NCBI GenBank assembly: GCA_963822985.1
Contig: CAWGJU010000017.1
Span: 124,001-188,000, forward strand
Direction: 5' to 3'
DNA length: 64,000 bases
Source of the DNA: Thermohalobaculum sp963822985
GTDB taxonomy: Bacteria; Pseudomonadota; Alphaproteobacteria; Rhodobacterales; Rhodobacteraceae
Both the position numbers and the translations under genes were made by a program. Shown piece by piece: positions 8,389 through 17,741 of this stretch; positions within the stretch are counted from its first letter, which is position 1; each line of letters begins with the position of its first letter. Below the pieces are notes generated by a model. That model was not told where the DNA came from and did not search any database. It saw nothing but the letters and a program-made list of their open reading frames with translations.

Positions 8389-10177
8389 ATGTGCGGCATC
8401 TGCGGAGAGATCGACTTCACCGGCCGCGCTGTCTCGGCCGCGCGGCTCGAGCGCATGGCTGACGCGATGGCGCCCCGCGGCCCGGACGGCGCCGGCACGA
8501 TCGTTCGCGGCCCGGTCGGGTTCGCCCACCGGCGGCTGAAGATCATCGACCTGTCCGAAGCCTCGGCGCAGCCCTTCGTCGACACCCAGCTGGGGCTGAC
8601 CATCGCCTTCAACGGCTGCATCTACAATTATCCCGAGCTCCGCGCCGAGCTCGAGGCCAAGGGCCACCGCTTCGCGTCCACCGGCGACACCGAGGTGATC
8701 GTCAAGGCCTGGGCGGAATGGGGGCCGCGCTGCGTGCAGCGCTTCCACGGCATGTTCGCCTTCGCGCTCCACGAGCGCGACAGCGGCCGGCTGGCGCTGG
8801 TTCGCGACCGCTTCGGCATCAAGCCGCTCTACCTCGCCGAGTTCGAGCGGCACGCTGCGCTTCGCATCGACCCTGCCGGCGCTCCTGCGGGCGAACGGCC
8901 CAGGGAACGGGGTCGACACCTCCATCGACCCGGTGGCGCTGAACCATTACATGAGCTGGCATGCCGTCGTGCCCGCGCCCCGCACCATCCTAAAGGGCGT
9001 CCGCAAGCTACCGGCGGCGACCATCCGCATCTACCAGCCTGACGGCACCTCGGCCGACACGACCTACTGGGCCCCGAGCTTCGAGCGCAGCCCGGAGGAC
9101 GCGACGCGCGGCATGGACGAATGGTCCGAGATGGTGCTCGAGTCGCTGCGCACCGCCGTCCGCCGCCGCATGGTCGCTGACGTCCCCGTCGGCGTTCTCC
9201 TGTCAGGCGGTGTCGACTCTTCGCTGATCGTCGGGCTCTTGGCCGAGAGCGGCCAATCGGGCCTTTCCACCTACTCGATCGGCTTCGAGGAGGCGCATGG
9301 CGAGCGCGGCGACGAGTTCGTCTATTCCGACCTGATCGCCGAGCGCTATGGCACCGACCACCACAAGATCTTCATCCCCTCCGAGGAGATGCGCGCGAAC
9401 CTGCCGGCCGCGATCCGCGCCATGTCCGAGCCGATGGTCTCCTACGACAACATCGGCTTCTACCTGCTCAGCCGCGAGGTGGCGAAGACGATCAAGGTCG
9501 TCCAATCCGGCCAGGGCGCCGACGAGGTCTTCGGCGGCTATCACTGGTACCCGCCGCTCCAATCCTCGAACGACCCGGTCGGCGACTATGCGGCTGCCTT
9601 CTTCGACCGCACGCACGCGCGCCTGGCCGAGCACCTGAACCCCCAGCACATGGCCGGGCGCGACGAAAGCCTCGACTTTGTCCGCGCGCACTTCGCGCAG
9701 GCCGGCGCCGACGATCCCGTCGACAAGGCCCTGCGGCTCGACACCAATGTCATGCTGGTCGACGACCCGGTGAAGCGCGTCGACAACATGACGATGGCCT
9801 GGGGGCTCGAGGCGCGCGTCCCCTTCCTCGACCACGAGCTGGTCGAGCTCGCCGCCCGCGTGCCGGCCGAGCTGAAGCTGGCCGACGGCGGCAAGGGCGT
9901 GCTGAAGCACGCCGCGCGCCGGGTGATCCCCAGCGAGGTCATCGACCGGCCCAAGGGCTATTTCCCGGTGCCGGCGCTGAAGTACATTCAAGGCCCCTAT
10001 CTCGACATGGTCCGCGACGCGTTGACCAGCCAGGCCGCGCGCGAGCGCGGGCTCTTCCGCAAGGACTATCTCGACCGCCTCTTCGACGCCCCGGCCGAGC
10101 ACATCACCAGGCTCCGCGGATCGGAACTTTGGCAGGTCGCGTTGCTCGAGCTATGGCTCCAGGAACAGGGGATCTGA
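8389..10177 (+). CDS. asnO: N-acetylglutaminylglutamine amidotransferase (asparagine-synthase type), frame-shifted
   Basis: Class II glutamine amidotransferase plus asparagine-synthase domain, converting N-acetylglutaminylglutamine to its amide, a dipeptide osmoprotectant (NAGGN). The start is fixed by the catalytic Cys2 (MCGICGEIDF); RGPDGAG and NGCIYNYPELR follow. The synthase ATP loop is LLSGGVDSSLIVGL. The frame moves by one base near 8846: after LYLAE the continuation (TLRFASTLPALLRANG) is in the +1 frame, which then runs intact to the TGA at 10177. It looks like a single inserted base. Next come ngg and an M42 peptidase, the fixed trio of NAGGN operons. Confidence 0.88.
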
Positions 10178-10182
10178 GCCTC

Positions 10183-11973
10183 ATGGCCGACCGCGAGACG
10201 CAGCGCCACAAGGGAGCGCCGAGGGGCGCGCAGGCGCACCGTCTGCGCCGCCTGCATCAGCAGGGGCTCCAGCCCGGTGACCCGGCCGCTGGCACCCCGG
10301 AAGCCGACGCCTGCGTCGACTGCGGCTGGGGGCGGTTGATCTTCGCCCACACCTTCGAGACGGCCGCGGGCATCGCCGAGGCGCTGCGCACCGAGGCGCC
10401 GGACCGGCGCGACATCGCCATCTATGTCCGCGACCCGCACGTCGTGCTGGCCGCGGCGCCGCAGGAACTGTTCCTCGACCCCTCGCACACTTACCGGCTC
10501 GAGCTCGCCACCTACCGGCCGGCCCGCCGGCGCCATCAGGCGTTCTCGATCCGCCGCCTCTCGACCCGCCAGGACGCCGAGGCGGTCAACGCCATCTATG
10601 CCGCGCGCCAGATGGTGCCGGTGCCGCCGGACTTCTTCTGGGCGCACCGCGACGCCCGCGCGATGACCGTGCTGGTCGCCGAGGACGTCGAGACCGGCGA
10701 GATCCTCGGCACCGTCATGGGGCTCGACCACCGCCGCGCCATCAACGACCCCGAGCGCGGCTCGTCGCTCTGGTGCCTCGCCGTCGCGCCGCAGGCGCCG
10801 CATGGCGGCGTCGGCGAGGCGCTGGTGCGCCGGCTGGCCGAGCACTTCAAGGCCCGCGGCGCCGCCTGGATGGACCTCTCGGTCCTGCACGACAACGAGA
10901 GCGCGATCGCGCTCTACGAGAAGCTCGGCTTTCGCCGCGTGCCGGTCTTCGCGATCAAGCGCAAGAACCCGATCAACGAGCGGCTCTTCACCGGCGTCGC
11001 GCCGGATGCCGGCCTGAACCCCTATGCCCGCATCATCGTCGACGAGGCGCGCCGTCGCGGCATCGCCGTCGACGTGATCGACGCCGAGGGCGGCTTCTTC
11101 CGGCTGACCTATGGCGGCCGCTCGGTCCGTTGCCGCGAGTCGCTGTCGGAGTTCACCTCGGCCGTCGCCATGTCGATCTGCGACGACAAGCGCGTCACCC
11201 GGCGCATCGTCGAGGCGGCCGGGGTGCGCGTGCCGGCGCAACTGGCTGACGGCGACGACGAGGCGCGCCGCGCCTTCCTCGAGGAGCATGGCAGCGTCGT
11301 CGTCAAGCCGGCGCGCGGCGAGCAGGGCAAGGGCATCGCCGTCGGGCTGACGACCCCCGAGCAGGTCGATCGAGCGGTGGAGCATGCGCGCACCGTCTCG
11401 TCCGAGGTCATCCTCGAATCCTATTTCGAAGGCGAGGACCTGCGCCTCGTCGTCATCGACTATCGTGTCGTGGCGGTCGCGATCCGGCGCCCGGCGCGCG
11501 TGGTCGGCGACGGCAGCTCGCCGGTCCGCAAGCTGATCGAGGCGCAGAGCCGCCGGCGGTCCGCGGCGACCGGCGGAGAAAGCCGCATCCCGGTCGACGG
11601 CGAGACCGAGCGCTGCGTCGCCGAGGCGGGCTTCTCGCTCGACGACGTCCCCCCCGCCGGGCGCGAGTTCAACGTGCGCAAGACCGCCAATTTGCACACC
11701 GGCGGCACGATCCACGACGTCACCGAGGAGACGCACAAGGGTCTGGTCGACGCGGCCGTCGCGGCGGCCCGCGCCATCGAGATCCCGGTGACCGGCATCG
11801 ATTTGATGGTGAAGAGTCCCCACCGGCCGGACTATGTCTTCATCGAGGCGAACGAGCGCCCCGGCCTCGCCAATCACGAGCCGCAGCCGACGGCCGAGCG
11901 CTTTGTCGACATGCTCTTCCCGCACTCGATGCCCGCGGCGGCACGCAGCGCCTGGCAGGGATTAGGTCGATGA
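10183..11973 (+). CDS. ngg: N-acetylglutaminylglutamine synthetase (GNAT + ATP-grasp)
   Basis: 596 residues with two catalytic modules. The N-terminal GNAT acetyltransferase (roughly residues 120-270: LWCLAVAPQAPHGGVGEALVRRL as the acetyl-CoA loop) acetylates glutamine. The C-terminal ATP-grasp (about 300-590: VVVKPARGEQGKGIAVG, IEANERPGLANHEPQ) joins it to a second glutamine. The product is amidated by AsnO. The ATG at 10183 follows the asnO stop by 5 bases, and the gene's own stop overlaps the next ATG (ATGA), so translation is coupled across the operon. Length and domain order match the known NAGGN synthetases. Confidence 0.92.
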   Translation: MADRETQRHKGAPRGAQAHRLRRLHQQGLQPGDPAAGTPEADACVDCGWGRLIFAHTFETAAGIAEALRTEAPDRRDIAIYVRDPHVVLAAAPQELFLDPSHTYRLELATYRPARRRHQAFSIRRLSTRQDAEAVNAIYAARQMVPVPPDFFWAHRDARAMTVLVAEDVETGEILGTVMGLDHRRAINDPERGSSLWCLAVAPQAPHGGVGEALVRRLAEHFKARGAAWMDLSVLHDNESAIALYEKLGFRRVPVFAIKRKNPINERLFTGVAPDAGLNPYARIIVDEARRRGIAVDVIDAEGGFFRLTYGGRSVRCRESLSEFTSAVAMSICDDKRVTRRIVEAAGVRVPAQLADGDDEARRAFLEEHGSVVVKPARGEQGKGIAVGLTTPEQVDRAVEHARTVSSEVILESYFEGEDLRLVVIDYRVVAVAIRRPARVVGDGSSPVRKLIEAQSRRRSAATGGESRIPVDGETERCVAEAGFSLDDVPPAGREFNVRKTANLHTGGTIHDVTEETHKGLVDAAVAAARAIEIPVTGIDLMVKSPHRPDYVFIEANERPGLANHEPQPTAERFVDMLFPHSMPAAARSAWQGLGR

Positions 11974-13151
11974 CAAGCGAGGATCTGCGATTGGCCATCG
12001 ACACCGACTATCTGCGCGATCAGCTGTCGGCGCTGTTCAAGATCCCCAGCCCGACCGGCTACACGGACACAATCGTGCGCCATGTCAGCAACGAGATCGA
12101 CCGGCTGGGCCTGACCTTCGAGCTGACGAGGCGCGGCGCGATCCGTGCCTGCCTGCCCGGCCTCGAGCACGCCGGCGCGCGAGCCGTGGTCAGCCATCTG
12201 GACACGCTGGGCGCGCAGGTGAGGTCGCTCAAGCCGAACGGTCGGCTCGGCCTCGTTCCGATCGGCACCTGGTCGTCGCGCTTTGCCGAGGGCGCCCGCA
12301 CGACGATCTTCAGCGAGAGCGGCACCTATCGCGGCACAATCGTGCCGCTGAAGGCTTCCGGCCACACCTTCGGCGAGGAGATCGACACCCAGCCTGTCGC
12401 CTGGGAGAATGTCGAGCTCCGCGTCGATGCCTATGCATCGAGCATCGATCATCTGCACAAGCTCGGCATAGAGATCGGCGACATGGTCGCCGTCGACCCG
12501 CAGCCCGAGTTCCTCGACAACGGCTACATCGTCTCGCGCCATCTCGACAACAAGGCGGGCGTCGCCGTGATGCTCGCGGCGATGAAGGCGATGCGCGATG
12601 CCGATCCGCCGCCGGTCGACGTCTGGTGGCTGTTCACGATCTCCGAGGAAGTCGGCCACGGCGCCGCGGCCGTGCTGCTGCCCGCCATCGCCTCACTGGT
12701 CGCCGTCGACAACGGCACGACCGCGCCCGGCCAGAACTCGTCCGAGTTTGGCGTCACGCTCTGCATGGCGGATATGAGCGGCCCCTTCGACTGGCACCTG
12801 ACGCGCAAGCTCGCCACGCTCTGCCGGGACAACGACATCCGCTACCAGAAGGACGTTTTCCGCCATTACCGCTCGGACATCGCCTCGGCGATCGAGGCCG
12901 GCGCCGATGTGCGCACGGCGCTGGCGACGTTCGGCGTCGACGCCAGCCATGGCTATGAGCGCATTCATGTCCATGCGCTGCGGTCGCTGGCCGAGCTCCT
13001 GACCTGCTATGCGCGCAGCGAGGTCGCGATCACCAGGGACCGCGAGCCGATCGCCGACCTCAAAGGGTTCACCCGCCAGCCATCGGAGCCCGCCGAACAG
13101 GCGCTCAGGCCCGAAAGCGAGGCGCCGCAGAACGAAGAGGGCGCCATCTGA
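11970..13151 (+). CDS. M42-family peptidase of the NAGGN osmoprotectant operon
   Basis: 393-residue zinc aminopeptidase-like protein. Metal-site motifs are visible: SHLDTLGAQ, the bridging Asp in RHLDNKAGVAVML, SEEVGHGAA with the catalytic Glu pair, and a terminal GVDASHGYERIH histidine. It is the third member of the conserved GNAT/ATP-grasp, asparagine-synthase and M42 trio. Its role is not established; turnover of the dipeptide osmolyte when osmolarity falls is a fair inference. The C-terminal 30 residues are hydrophilic and poorly conserved. After the stop there are 89 bases to the next gene with no clear terminator. Confidence 0.9.
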   Translation: MTSEDLRLAIDTDYLRDQLSALFKIPSPTGYTDTIVRHVSNEIDRLGLTFELTRRGAIRACLPGLEHAGARAVVSHLDTLGAQVRSLKPNGRLGLVPIGTWSSRFAEGARTTIFSESGTYRGTIVPLKASGHTFGEEIDTQPVAWENVELRVDAYASSIDHLHKLGIEIGDMVAVDPQPEFLDNGYIVSRHLDNKAGVAVMLAAMKAMRDADPPPVDVWWLFTISEEVGHGAAAVLLPAIASLVAVDNGTTAPGQNSSEFGVTLCMADMSGPFDWHLTRKLATLCRDNDIRYQKDVFRHYRSDIASAIEAGADVRTALATFGVDASHGYERIHVHALRSLAELLTCYARSEVAITRDREPIADLKGFTRQPSEPAEQALRPESEAPQNEEGAI

Positions 13152-13240
13152 TCATCGCCTCGACACGCGCTTCCGGCGGCTCGACTGCAGCGCGCGGCTC
13201 GGCCTAAGCTGCAGCCCGGGCAGCCTTCAGGACGAGGACC

Positions 13241-14899
13241 ATGGCGACGGCCGAGCTCATCATCTGCAACGCCAAGTGCGTCACCTTCGACCCTAACCGC
13301 CCCGCCGCCGCGGCGCTGGCGACCGCCGACGGACGTATCCTGGCCGTCGACGACGAGCGCGAGGTGCTGGAACTCCGGGGCGCGGCGACGCGGGTCGTCG
13401 ATGCGGGCGGCGCCACGGTGCTGCCGGGCTTCACCGACGCACATGTGCACCTGTTCGTCGGCGCGGCCGAGCTCGACCAGCTGAACGTCTCGACGCTCTC
13501 GGGAGAGGCCGCGCTGACGCACGCCGTCCGCGACTACGCGGCTGCCCGCCCGGACGATGCGCTCGTCTATGCGAACGGGGCTTTCTACGGAATGCTCGGG
13601 CTCGGACGGTCGACGACGCGCCGGGATCTCGACCGCATCCTTCCCGACCGCCCCTTCGCGATGATGGGGGCGGACCACCACACCGTCTGGGCCAACACCG
13701 CGGCACTCCGGAGGGCGGGCCTTCTCGACGCTGCCGGACCGCGCCCCGGCGGCGAAGTCGTCGCCGGCCCGGACGGCCACGCCTCCGGCGAGCTCCGCGA
13801 GTCGCCCGCCTTCGGCGCCGTGCTCGCGCTGACCCCGCTCGGCGGCCGCGAGCTGCTCGGCTATGTCACGGGCGAGGATCCCGACCCGCCGGCGACGGCG
13901 GCGCAGCGCGCGACCGACAGGCAGGTACTCGCCCGCGGCCTGCGCCATGCCGCCAGCAACGGCATCACGACGCTGCACAACATGGACGGCAACTTCTACC
14001 AGCTCGAGCTCCTGGCCGAGCTCGAGGCCGCCGGAGAGCTCATCTGCCGCACTCAGGTGCCGTTTCACCTCAAGCCGCATCATTCGCTCGATCGGCTGGC
14101 CGAGGCGGACCAGATGCGCCGGCGCTGGCAGTCGGACCGGCTCTGGTCCGGCCGGATCAAGATGTTCATGGACGGCGTGATGGAATCGCGCACCGGCTTC
14201 ATGCTGGCGCCCTATCCCGACACGCCGCACACCGGCACTGCGCTTTTCGAGGCCGAGCATTTCGACCAGGCCTGCATCCGAGCGGACGCGATGGGCCTGC
14301 AGATCAGCGTGCACGCGATCGGCGATGCGGCCGTGCGCCGGACGCTCGACGGCTTCGAGGCCGCGCGGCGCGCCAACGGCGCGCGCGACTCGCGCCACCG
14401 GATCGAGCACATCGAGTGCCTCCATCCCGCCGACCTGCCGCGCTTCGCGGAACTGGGCGTCATCGCCTCGATGCAGCCGATCCACGCGCCCTCGGGCGGG
14501 TTCTTCCCGCCGCCCGCGCCGGACACGATCCTGCGCGCCGACCAGTTGCCGCTTGCCTATGCCTGGCAGCGCATCCGCGAGAGCGGCGCGCATCTGGTTT
14601 TCTCCACCGACTGGCCGGTCGCGCCGATCGAGGTCGGCCGGACGCTGAAGGCGGCCGTCGCGCCCCAGCCGGCGCCTGGCTGGACGAACCAACGGCAGAC
14701 CCTGACCGACACGCTGGCGAGCTACATCGCGCAGGCCGCCCATGCCGAGTTCACCGAGGACCGCAAGGGCCGCCTTGCCCCGGGCTATCTCGCCGACATC
14801 GTGGTCATGGCGCAGGACCTGGCGGCGATGGACCCGCAAGCGCTCGACCAGGCGCGCGCGGCGATGACCATCTGCGGCGGCAAGATCACCTTCGAGTAG
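13241..14899 (+). CDS. Amidohydrolase (YtcJ-like, Amidohydro_3)
   Basis: 552-residue metal-dependent amidohydrolase. The composite beta-sandwich start (LIICNAKCVTFDP, LPGFTDAHVHLF with the HxH metal pair) leads into a TIM barrel with HAIGDAAV, RHRIEHIE and the catalytic Asp in FSTDWPV. The C-terminal GRLAPGYLADIVVM strand is typical. Members act on exocyclic amide or formyl groups; no closer substrate can be assigned. It is 89 bp downstream of the M42 gene on the same strand, possibly read through from it, and converges with the SDR at 14915. Confidence 0.85.
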   Translation: MATAELIICNAKCVTFDPNRPAAAALATADGRILAVDDEREVLELRGAATRVVDAGGATVLPGFTDAHVHLFVGAAELDQLNVSTLSGEAALTHAVRDYAAARPDDALVYANGAFYGMLGLGRSTTRRDLDRILPDRPFAMMGADHHTVWANTAALRRAGLLDAAGPRPGGEVVAGPDGHASGELRESPAFGAVLALTPLGGRELLGYVTGEDPDPPATAAQRATDRQVLARGLRHAASNGITTLHNMDGNFYQLELLAELEAAGELICRTQVPFHLKPHHSLDRLAEADQMRRRWQSDRLWSGRIKMFMDGVMESRTGFMLAPYPDTPHTGTALFEAEHFDQACIRADAMGLQISVHAIGDAAVRRTLDGFEAARRANGARDSRHRIEHIECLHPADLPRFAELGVIASMQPIHAPSGGFFPPPAPDTILRADQLPLAYAWQRIRESGAHLVFSTDWPVAPIEVGRTLKAAVAPQPAPGWTNQRQTLTDTLASYIAQAAHAEFTEDRKGRLAPGYLADIVVMAQDLAAMDPQALDQARAAMTICGGKITFE

Positions 14900-14914
14900 C
14901 GGATCACCCCTGCC

Positions 14915-15658
14915 TCAGAGCGACCGGCAAAGGTGCCCGCCATCGACGACCAGCGTCGCGCCGGTGATGTAGGACCCCCTCGGCCCGAGCAGCAGCTCGA
15001 CCGGGCCCTCCAACTCGTGCAGCTCGCCATGCCGGTGCATCGGCACCGCCTTGACCATGTCGCCGCCCTTGTCGCTCCCCAGCCAGTCCGCCGTCATCTC
15101 GGTCAGGAAGTATCCCGGCGCCAGCGCGTTGACGCGGATGCCGTGCCGCGCCCATTCCAGCGCCAGGCTGCGCGTCAGGTGGATGACGGCCGCCTTCGAC
15201 GCCGAATAGGCGGCGACCCCCGACCCGGTGCCGTAGCCCAGCACGGACGCCGTGTTCAGGATCGAGCCGCCGCCCGACTGCGCCATGATCCGCGCCGCCG
15301 CCTGGCCGACGCGAAAAACGGCGTTCAGGTTGATCTCGATGACGCGGTCCCAGTCCTCGTCGGGCATCTCGAGCGCCCGGCCGCCCCAGGCGGTGCCGGC
15401 GTTGTTGAAGACGCCGTTCAGGCCGTCCATGCGCGCGGCCGCCTCGGCGACCCCGGCCCGGATCGCATCGGGCTCGCCGACATCGAGCGCCAGCGCGCTG
15501 ATGCGGCCATCCGATCCCTCGGCCAGCGCCGACAGCGCCTCTGCCCGGCGCGCCGCCGCGACGACTTGCGCCCCCTGCCCCGCGAGAAAACGCGCGACGT
15601 GCGCGCCGATGCCGCTCGACGCGCCGGTGACCAGGATCTTCATGTTGGCGAGCGACAT
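14915..15658 (-). CDS. SDR-family NAD(P)-dependent oxidoreductase
   Basis: 247-residue classical short-chain dehydrogenase: TGASSGIGAHVARFL nucleotide loop, NNAG strand, catalytic Tyr-Lys in YSASKAAVIHL, and a C-terminal GSYITGATLVVDGG. It converges on the amidohydrolase with 15 bases between stops. A secreted protein gene lies 30 bp upstream on the same strand, so the two could share a transcript. The substrate is not predictable. Confidence 0.9.
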   Translation of the reverse strand: MSLANMKILVTGASSGIGAHVARFLAGQGAQVVAAARRAEALSALAEGSDGRISALALDVGEPDAIRAGVAEAAARMDGLNGVFNNAGTAWGGRALEMPDEDWDRVIEINLNAVFRVGQAAARIMAQSGGGSILNTASVLGYGTGSGVAAYSASKAAVIHLTRSLALEWARHGIRVNALAPGYFLTEMTADWLGSDKGGDMVKAVPMHRHGELHELEGPVELLLGPRGSYITGATLVVDGGHLCRSL

Positions 15659-15688
15659 TGGGTCCTCCCCCGGAAGCTTCAGGCAATG

Positions 15689-16531
15689 TCAGCGGTATTT
15701 CGACAGCACCATGCCGGCCGTCCGCATCGAGACGGCCGCCTCGGCGAGCCGCCGTGACGCCGCATCGCAAGTCGCCCGGCTGACCACATAGCCGTCGGCG
15801 CACCTGATCGACGTCTGCAGCGCCTGGCGGTCCACTTCGACCTCGGCCTTGTAGTCGTCGAACCGGTTCCTCCGCTGAACATCGGCGATGGTGTCGACCA
15901 CCTCGCGGCAGGAAACGTCCTGACCGCGCAGCGCGACGCCAAGCGCCCGGTCGCCATCGGGCGCGAGACAAAGCTTCCAGATCACGTCCAGCTGGACAGC
16001 CGGGAACATCCGCATCAGCGTCCGGAAGCGGTCCGGAATGGCCAGGTAGCCATTGACGACGCCCTCGGGCGGCCAGAACTGATAGCTCTCGATGAACGCA
16101 TTGCCGGCGACGCGCTCGCCGGAATGCTGCGGCGCGTCGACGAATCCTTCCGGTCTTTCCGGCAGCTGCACGCCCTTGCGGACGAAGGCGAGCGCCCGCG
16201 AGGCGTCGATCGCCAGCGTGCCGTCGGGACGGACTGGCACGATCGAGACCTGCGCGCCGAACGGCAGCGGCGCGACCCGCATCAGGACGGTCTGGCCGTC
16301 CATGTCGAGCACCGCCTCGGCGGCGTCGTCGACCCGGTCGGCCTTGAAGCTCTGGCTCGCGCCCCGCGAATCCACGAAAGTGCCCGTGAAGCCTTCGGAA
16401 TCGGATTCGATCTCGATCCGCGCGCCACTTGCCTCGTCGATGCCGAGATAAGTGCCGTCGAGCGTGTCCTGCGCTGCCGCCAGGGTTGTCGCCAGCACCC
16501 ATGCCAGCAGGGCAAGCAACAAACGTCTCAT
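15689..16531 (-). CDS. Secreted/periplasmic protein of unknown function
   Basis: 280 residues. The start at 16531 (MRRLLLALLAWVLATTLAAAQ) is a clean signal peptide with AGAGGA ahead of the ATG; the longer open frame upstream is not coding-like. The mature part begins DTLDGTYLGIDEASGARIEIES, suggesting a small beta domain. It later has paired cysteines (KLCLAPDG, VSCREV, SIRCADGYVVSRATCDA) that could form disulfides in the periplasm. I recognise no family. It is divergent from the LsrB-like regulator with 97 bp between starts, so it is a candidate target of that regulator. Confidence 0.75.
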   Translation of the reverse strand: MRRLLLALLAWVLATTLAAAQDTLDGTYLGIDEASGARIEIESDSEGFTGTFVDSRGASQSFKADRVDDAAEAVLDMDGQTVLMRVAPLPFGAQVSIVPVRPDGTLAIDASRALAFVRKGVQLPERPEGFVDAPQHSGERVAGNAFIESYQFWPPEGVVNGYLAIPDRFRTLMRMFPAVQLDVIWKLCLAPDGDRALGVALRGQDVSCREVVDTIADVQRRNRFDDYKAEVEVDRQALQTSIRCADGYVVSRATCDAASRRLAEAAVSMRTAGMVLSKYR

Positions 16532-16628
16532 TCGCGTCCTCTGTTTGTCACCTCGACGAAGGACCCCTTCGCATATTATCTGCGATGTTGACAGAGGTAT
16601 GCCCCGCGGGGTCGGGGAGGATTGGATC

Positions 16629-17567
16629 ATGGATTGGGATAAACTGCGCGTCTTTCATGCCGTCGCCGATGCCGGGTCGCTGACCCATGCCGGCGACGAG
16701 CTGCGCCTCAGCCAGTCGGCCATAAGTCGGCAGATCAGAGGACTCGAGGAGCAGCTCGGCGCGACCTTGTTCCACCGGCATGCCCGCGGTCTGCTGCTGA
16801 CCGAGCAGGGCGAGCTCCTGTATAATGCCACCTGCGAGATGTCCAAGCGCCTCACCCAGGCGGCGGCGCAGATCCGCGACACCAAGGACGAGGTCTTCGG
16901 CGACCTGCGCGTGACGACGACGGCGGGCTTCGGCACGTCGTGGCTGGCGCCGCGGCTGCCGACGCTGTTCGAGGCGCACCCCGATCTCAGCGTCAACCTC
17001 GTGCTGACGGAGAACATGCTCGACCTCGGCATGCGCGAAGCGGACGTGGCGATCCGTTTCGGCGATCCGACGCAGGCCGATCTGATCCGGCGACCGCTGA
17101 TGGAGATCAGGATGCGGCTCTACGCGTCGGAGGAGTACATCGCGAAATGGGGCGCGCCGCTGGACGAGGCCGACCTGATCAAGCGGCGCTTCATCAGCTT
17201 CAGCCCGAACGCGCCGCAGCCGATGGCCTCGCGGGTCTGGGTTCACTCCAAGTTCTCGCGGCAGCGCCAGTCGCATCTGACGATGAACAGCTATTTCGGC
17301 GTGCTCAAGGCGGCGGTCGCCGGGCTCGGCATCGCCGCCCTGCCCGATTACGTCACGCGCGGCTATCCCGAGCTCGTCAACGTGCTGCCGCACGACACGA
17401 GCCCCAGCTTCAACGCTTACTTCTGCTACCCGCAGGAGCTGCGCCGGGCCCGACGTGTGCTGGCATTCCGGGACTGGCTGCTCGCAGAGGTTGATATCTT
17501 CAATCGAGAGGCCGAGCTGCCGCCGGGCGTTTCTGACGAGTCCGACCCCGTGCCCGAGCGCGCTTGA
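16629..17567 (+). CDS. lsrB: LysR-family regulator, LsrB/VtlR type
   Basis: 312 residues. The N-terminal helix-turn-helix (MDWDKLRVFHAVADAGSLTH, then LSQSAISRQIRGLE) and the stretch LFHRHARGLLLTEQGELLY resemble LsrB of Sinorhizobium/Agrobacterium and VtlR of Brucella. These regulators govern oxidative-stress, surface and transport genes, partly by activating AbcR small RNAs. The C-terminal effector domain follows (VTTTAGFGTSWLAPRLP; AVAGLGIAALPDYV). The ATG at 16629 has GGAGG 10 bases upstream; the frame is open further upstream but overlaps the divergent gene. A short RNA-like transcription unit with a LysR-type palindrome follows immediately. Confidence 0.85.
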   Translation: MDWDKLRVFHAVADAGSLTHAGDELRLSQSAISRQIRGLEEQLGATLFHRHARGLLLTEQGELLYNATCEMSKRLTQAAAQIRDTKDEVFGDLRVTTTAGFGTSWLAPRLPTLFEAHPDLSVNLVLTENMLDLGMREADVAIRFGDPTQADLIRRPLMEIRMRLYASEEYIAKWGAPLDEADLIKRRFISFSPNAPQPMASRVWVHSKFSRQRQSHLTMNSYFGVLKAAVAGLGIAALPDYVTRGYPELVNVLPHDTSPSFNAYFCYPQELRRARRVLAFRDWLLAEVDIFNREAELPPGVSDESDPVPERA

Positions 17568-17626
17568 GAAGTCATCGCGAGGCCATGCGCCGGATGCATA
17601 CCTGCTTTGTTCACGAGAATGCGCCC

Positions 17627-17641
17627 TTGCACTTGCCGCAA
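17627..17641. promoter_or_regulatory. LysR-type palindrome TTGC-N7-GCAA (T-N11-A)
   Basis: The 15-base perfect inverted repeat TTGCACTTGCCGCAA fits the LysR-family T-N11-A rule. It lies 60 bases behind the lsrB stop and just upstream of a -10-like CAATAA at 17653-17658. Its centre would be near -31 of the inferred start, so it could act as an activation half-site or as a block. Confidence 0.45.
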
Positions 17642-17664
17642 TACTCATGGCGCAATAACTCGCG

Positions 17665-17741
17665 TTGTGGTGGCGCTTCGGCGCCCCAGGTTGTGATACC
17701 TCCCTGTTGAACTGGCCGGGCGTCTCGCCCGGCTTTTTTTT
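17665..17741 (+). ncRNA. Candidate trans-acting small RNA (AbcR-like architecture)
   Basis: About 77 nt with three parts. A 5' hairpin is closed by a UUCG tetraloop (GGCGC 17672-17676, GCGCC 17681-17685). An unpaired linker contains CTCCC at 17700-17704, complementary to GGGAG ribosome sites. An intrinsic terminator follows. No open frame fits. The layout (structured 5' end, exposed CUCCC, terminator) is that of Hfq-dependent sRNAs such as AbcR, which VtlR/LsrB regulators activate elsewhere. The 5' end is inferred from a weak -10 (CAATAA). Alternatively the segment is only the lsrB 3' UTR, possibly processed. Confidence 0.5.
17715..17741 (+). terminator. Intrinsic terminator, 7-bp GC stem with T8
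   Basis: GCCGGGC, GTCTC loop, GCCCGGC, then eight T residues (17734-17741). It is the clearest intrinsic terminator in the window. It ends either the candidate small RNA or the lsrB message. Confidence 0.9.

Noticed and set aside
8389..10177. asnO, the acyl-CoA dehydrogenases, pleD and other split genes as pseudogenes
   Set aside because: Each shift is one or two bases with all residues preserved, and the same pattern affects essential dnaG, so consensus errors are more likely than decay.
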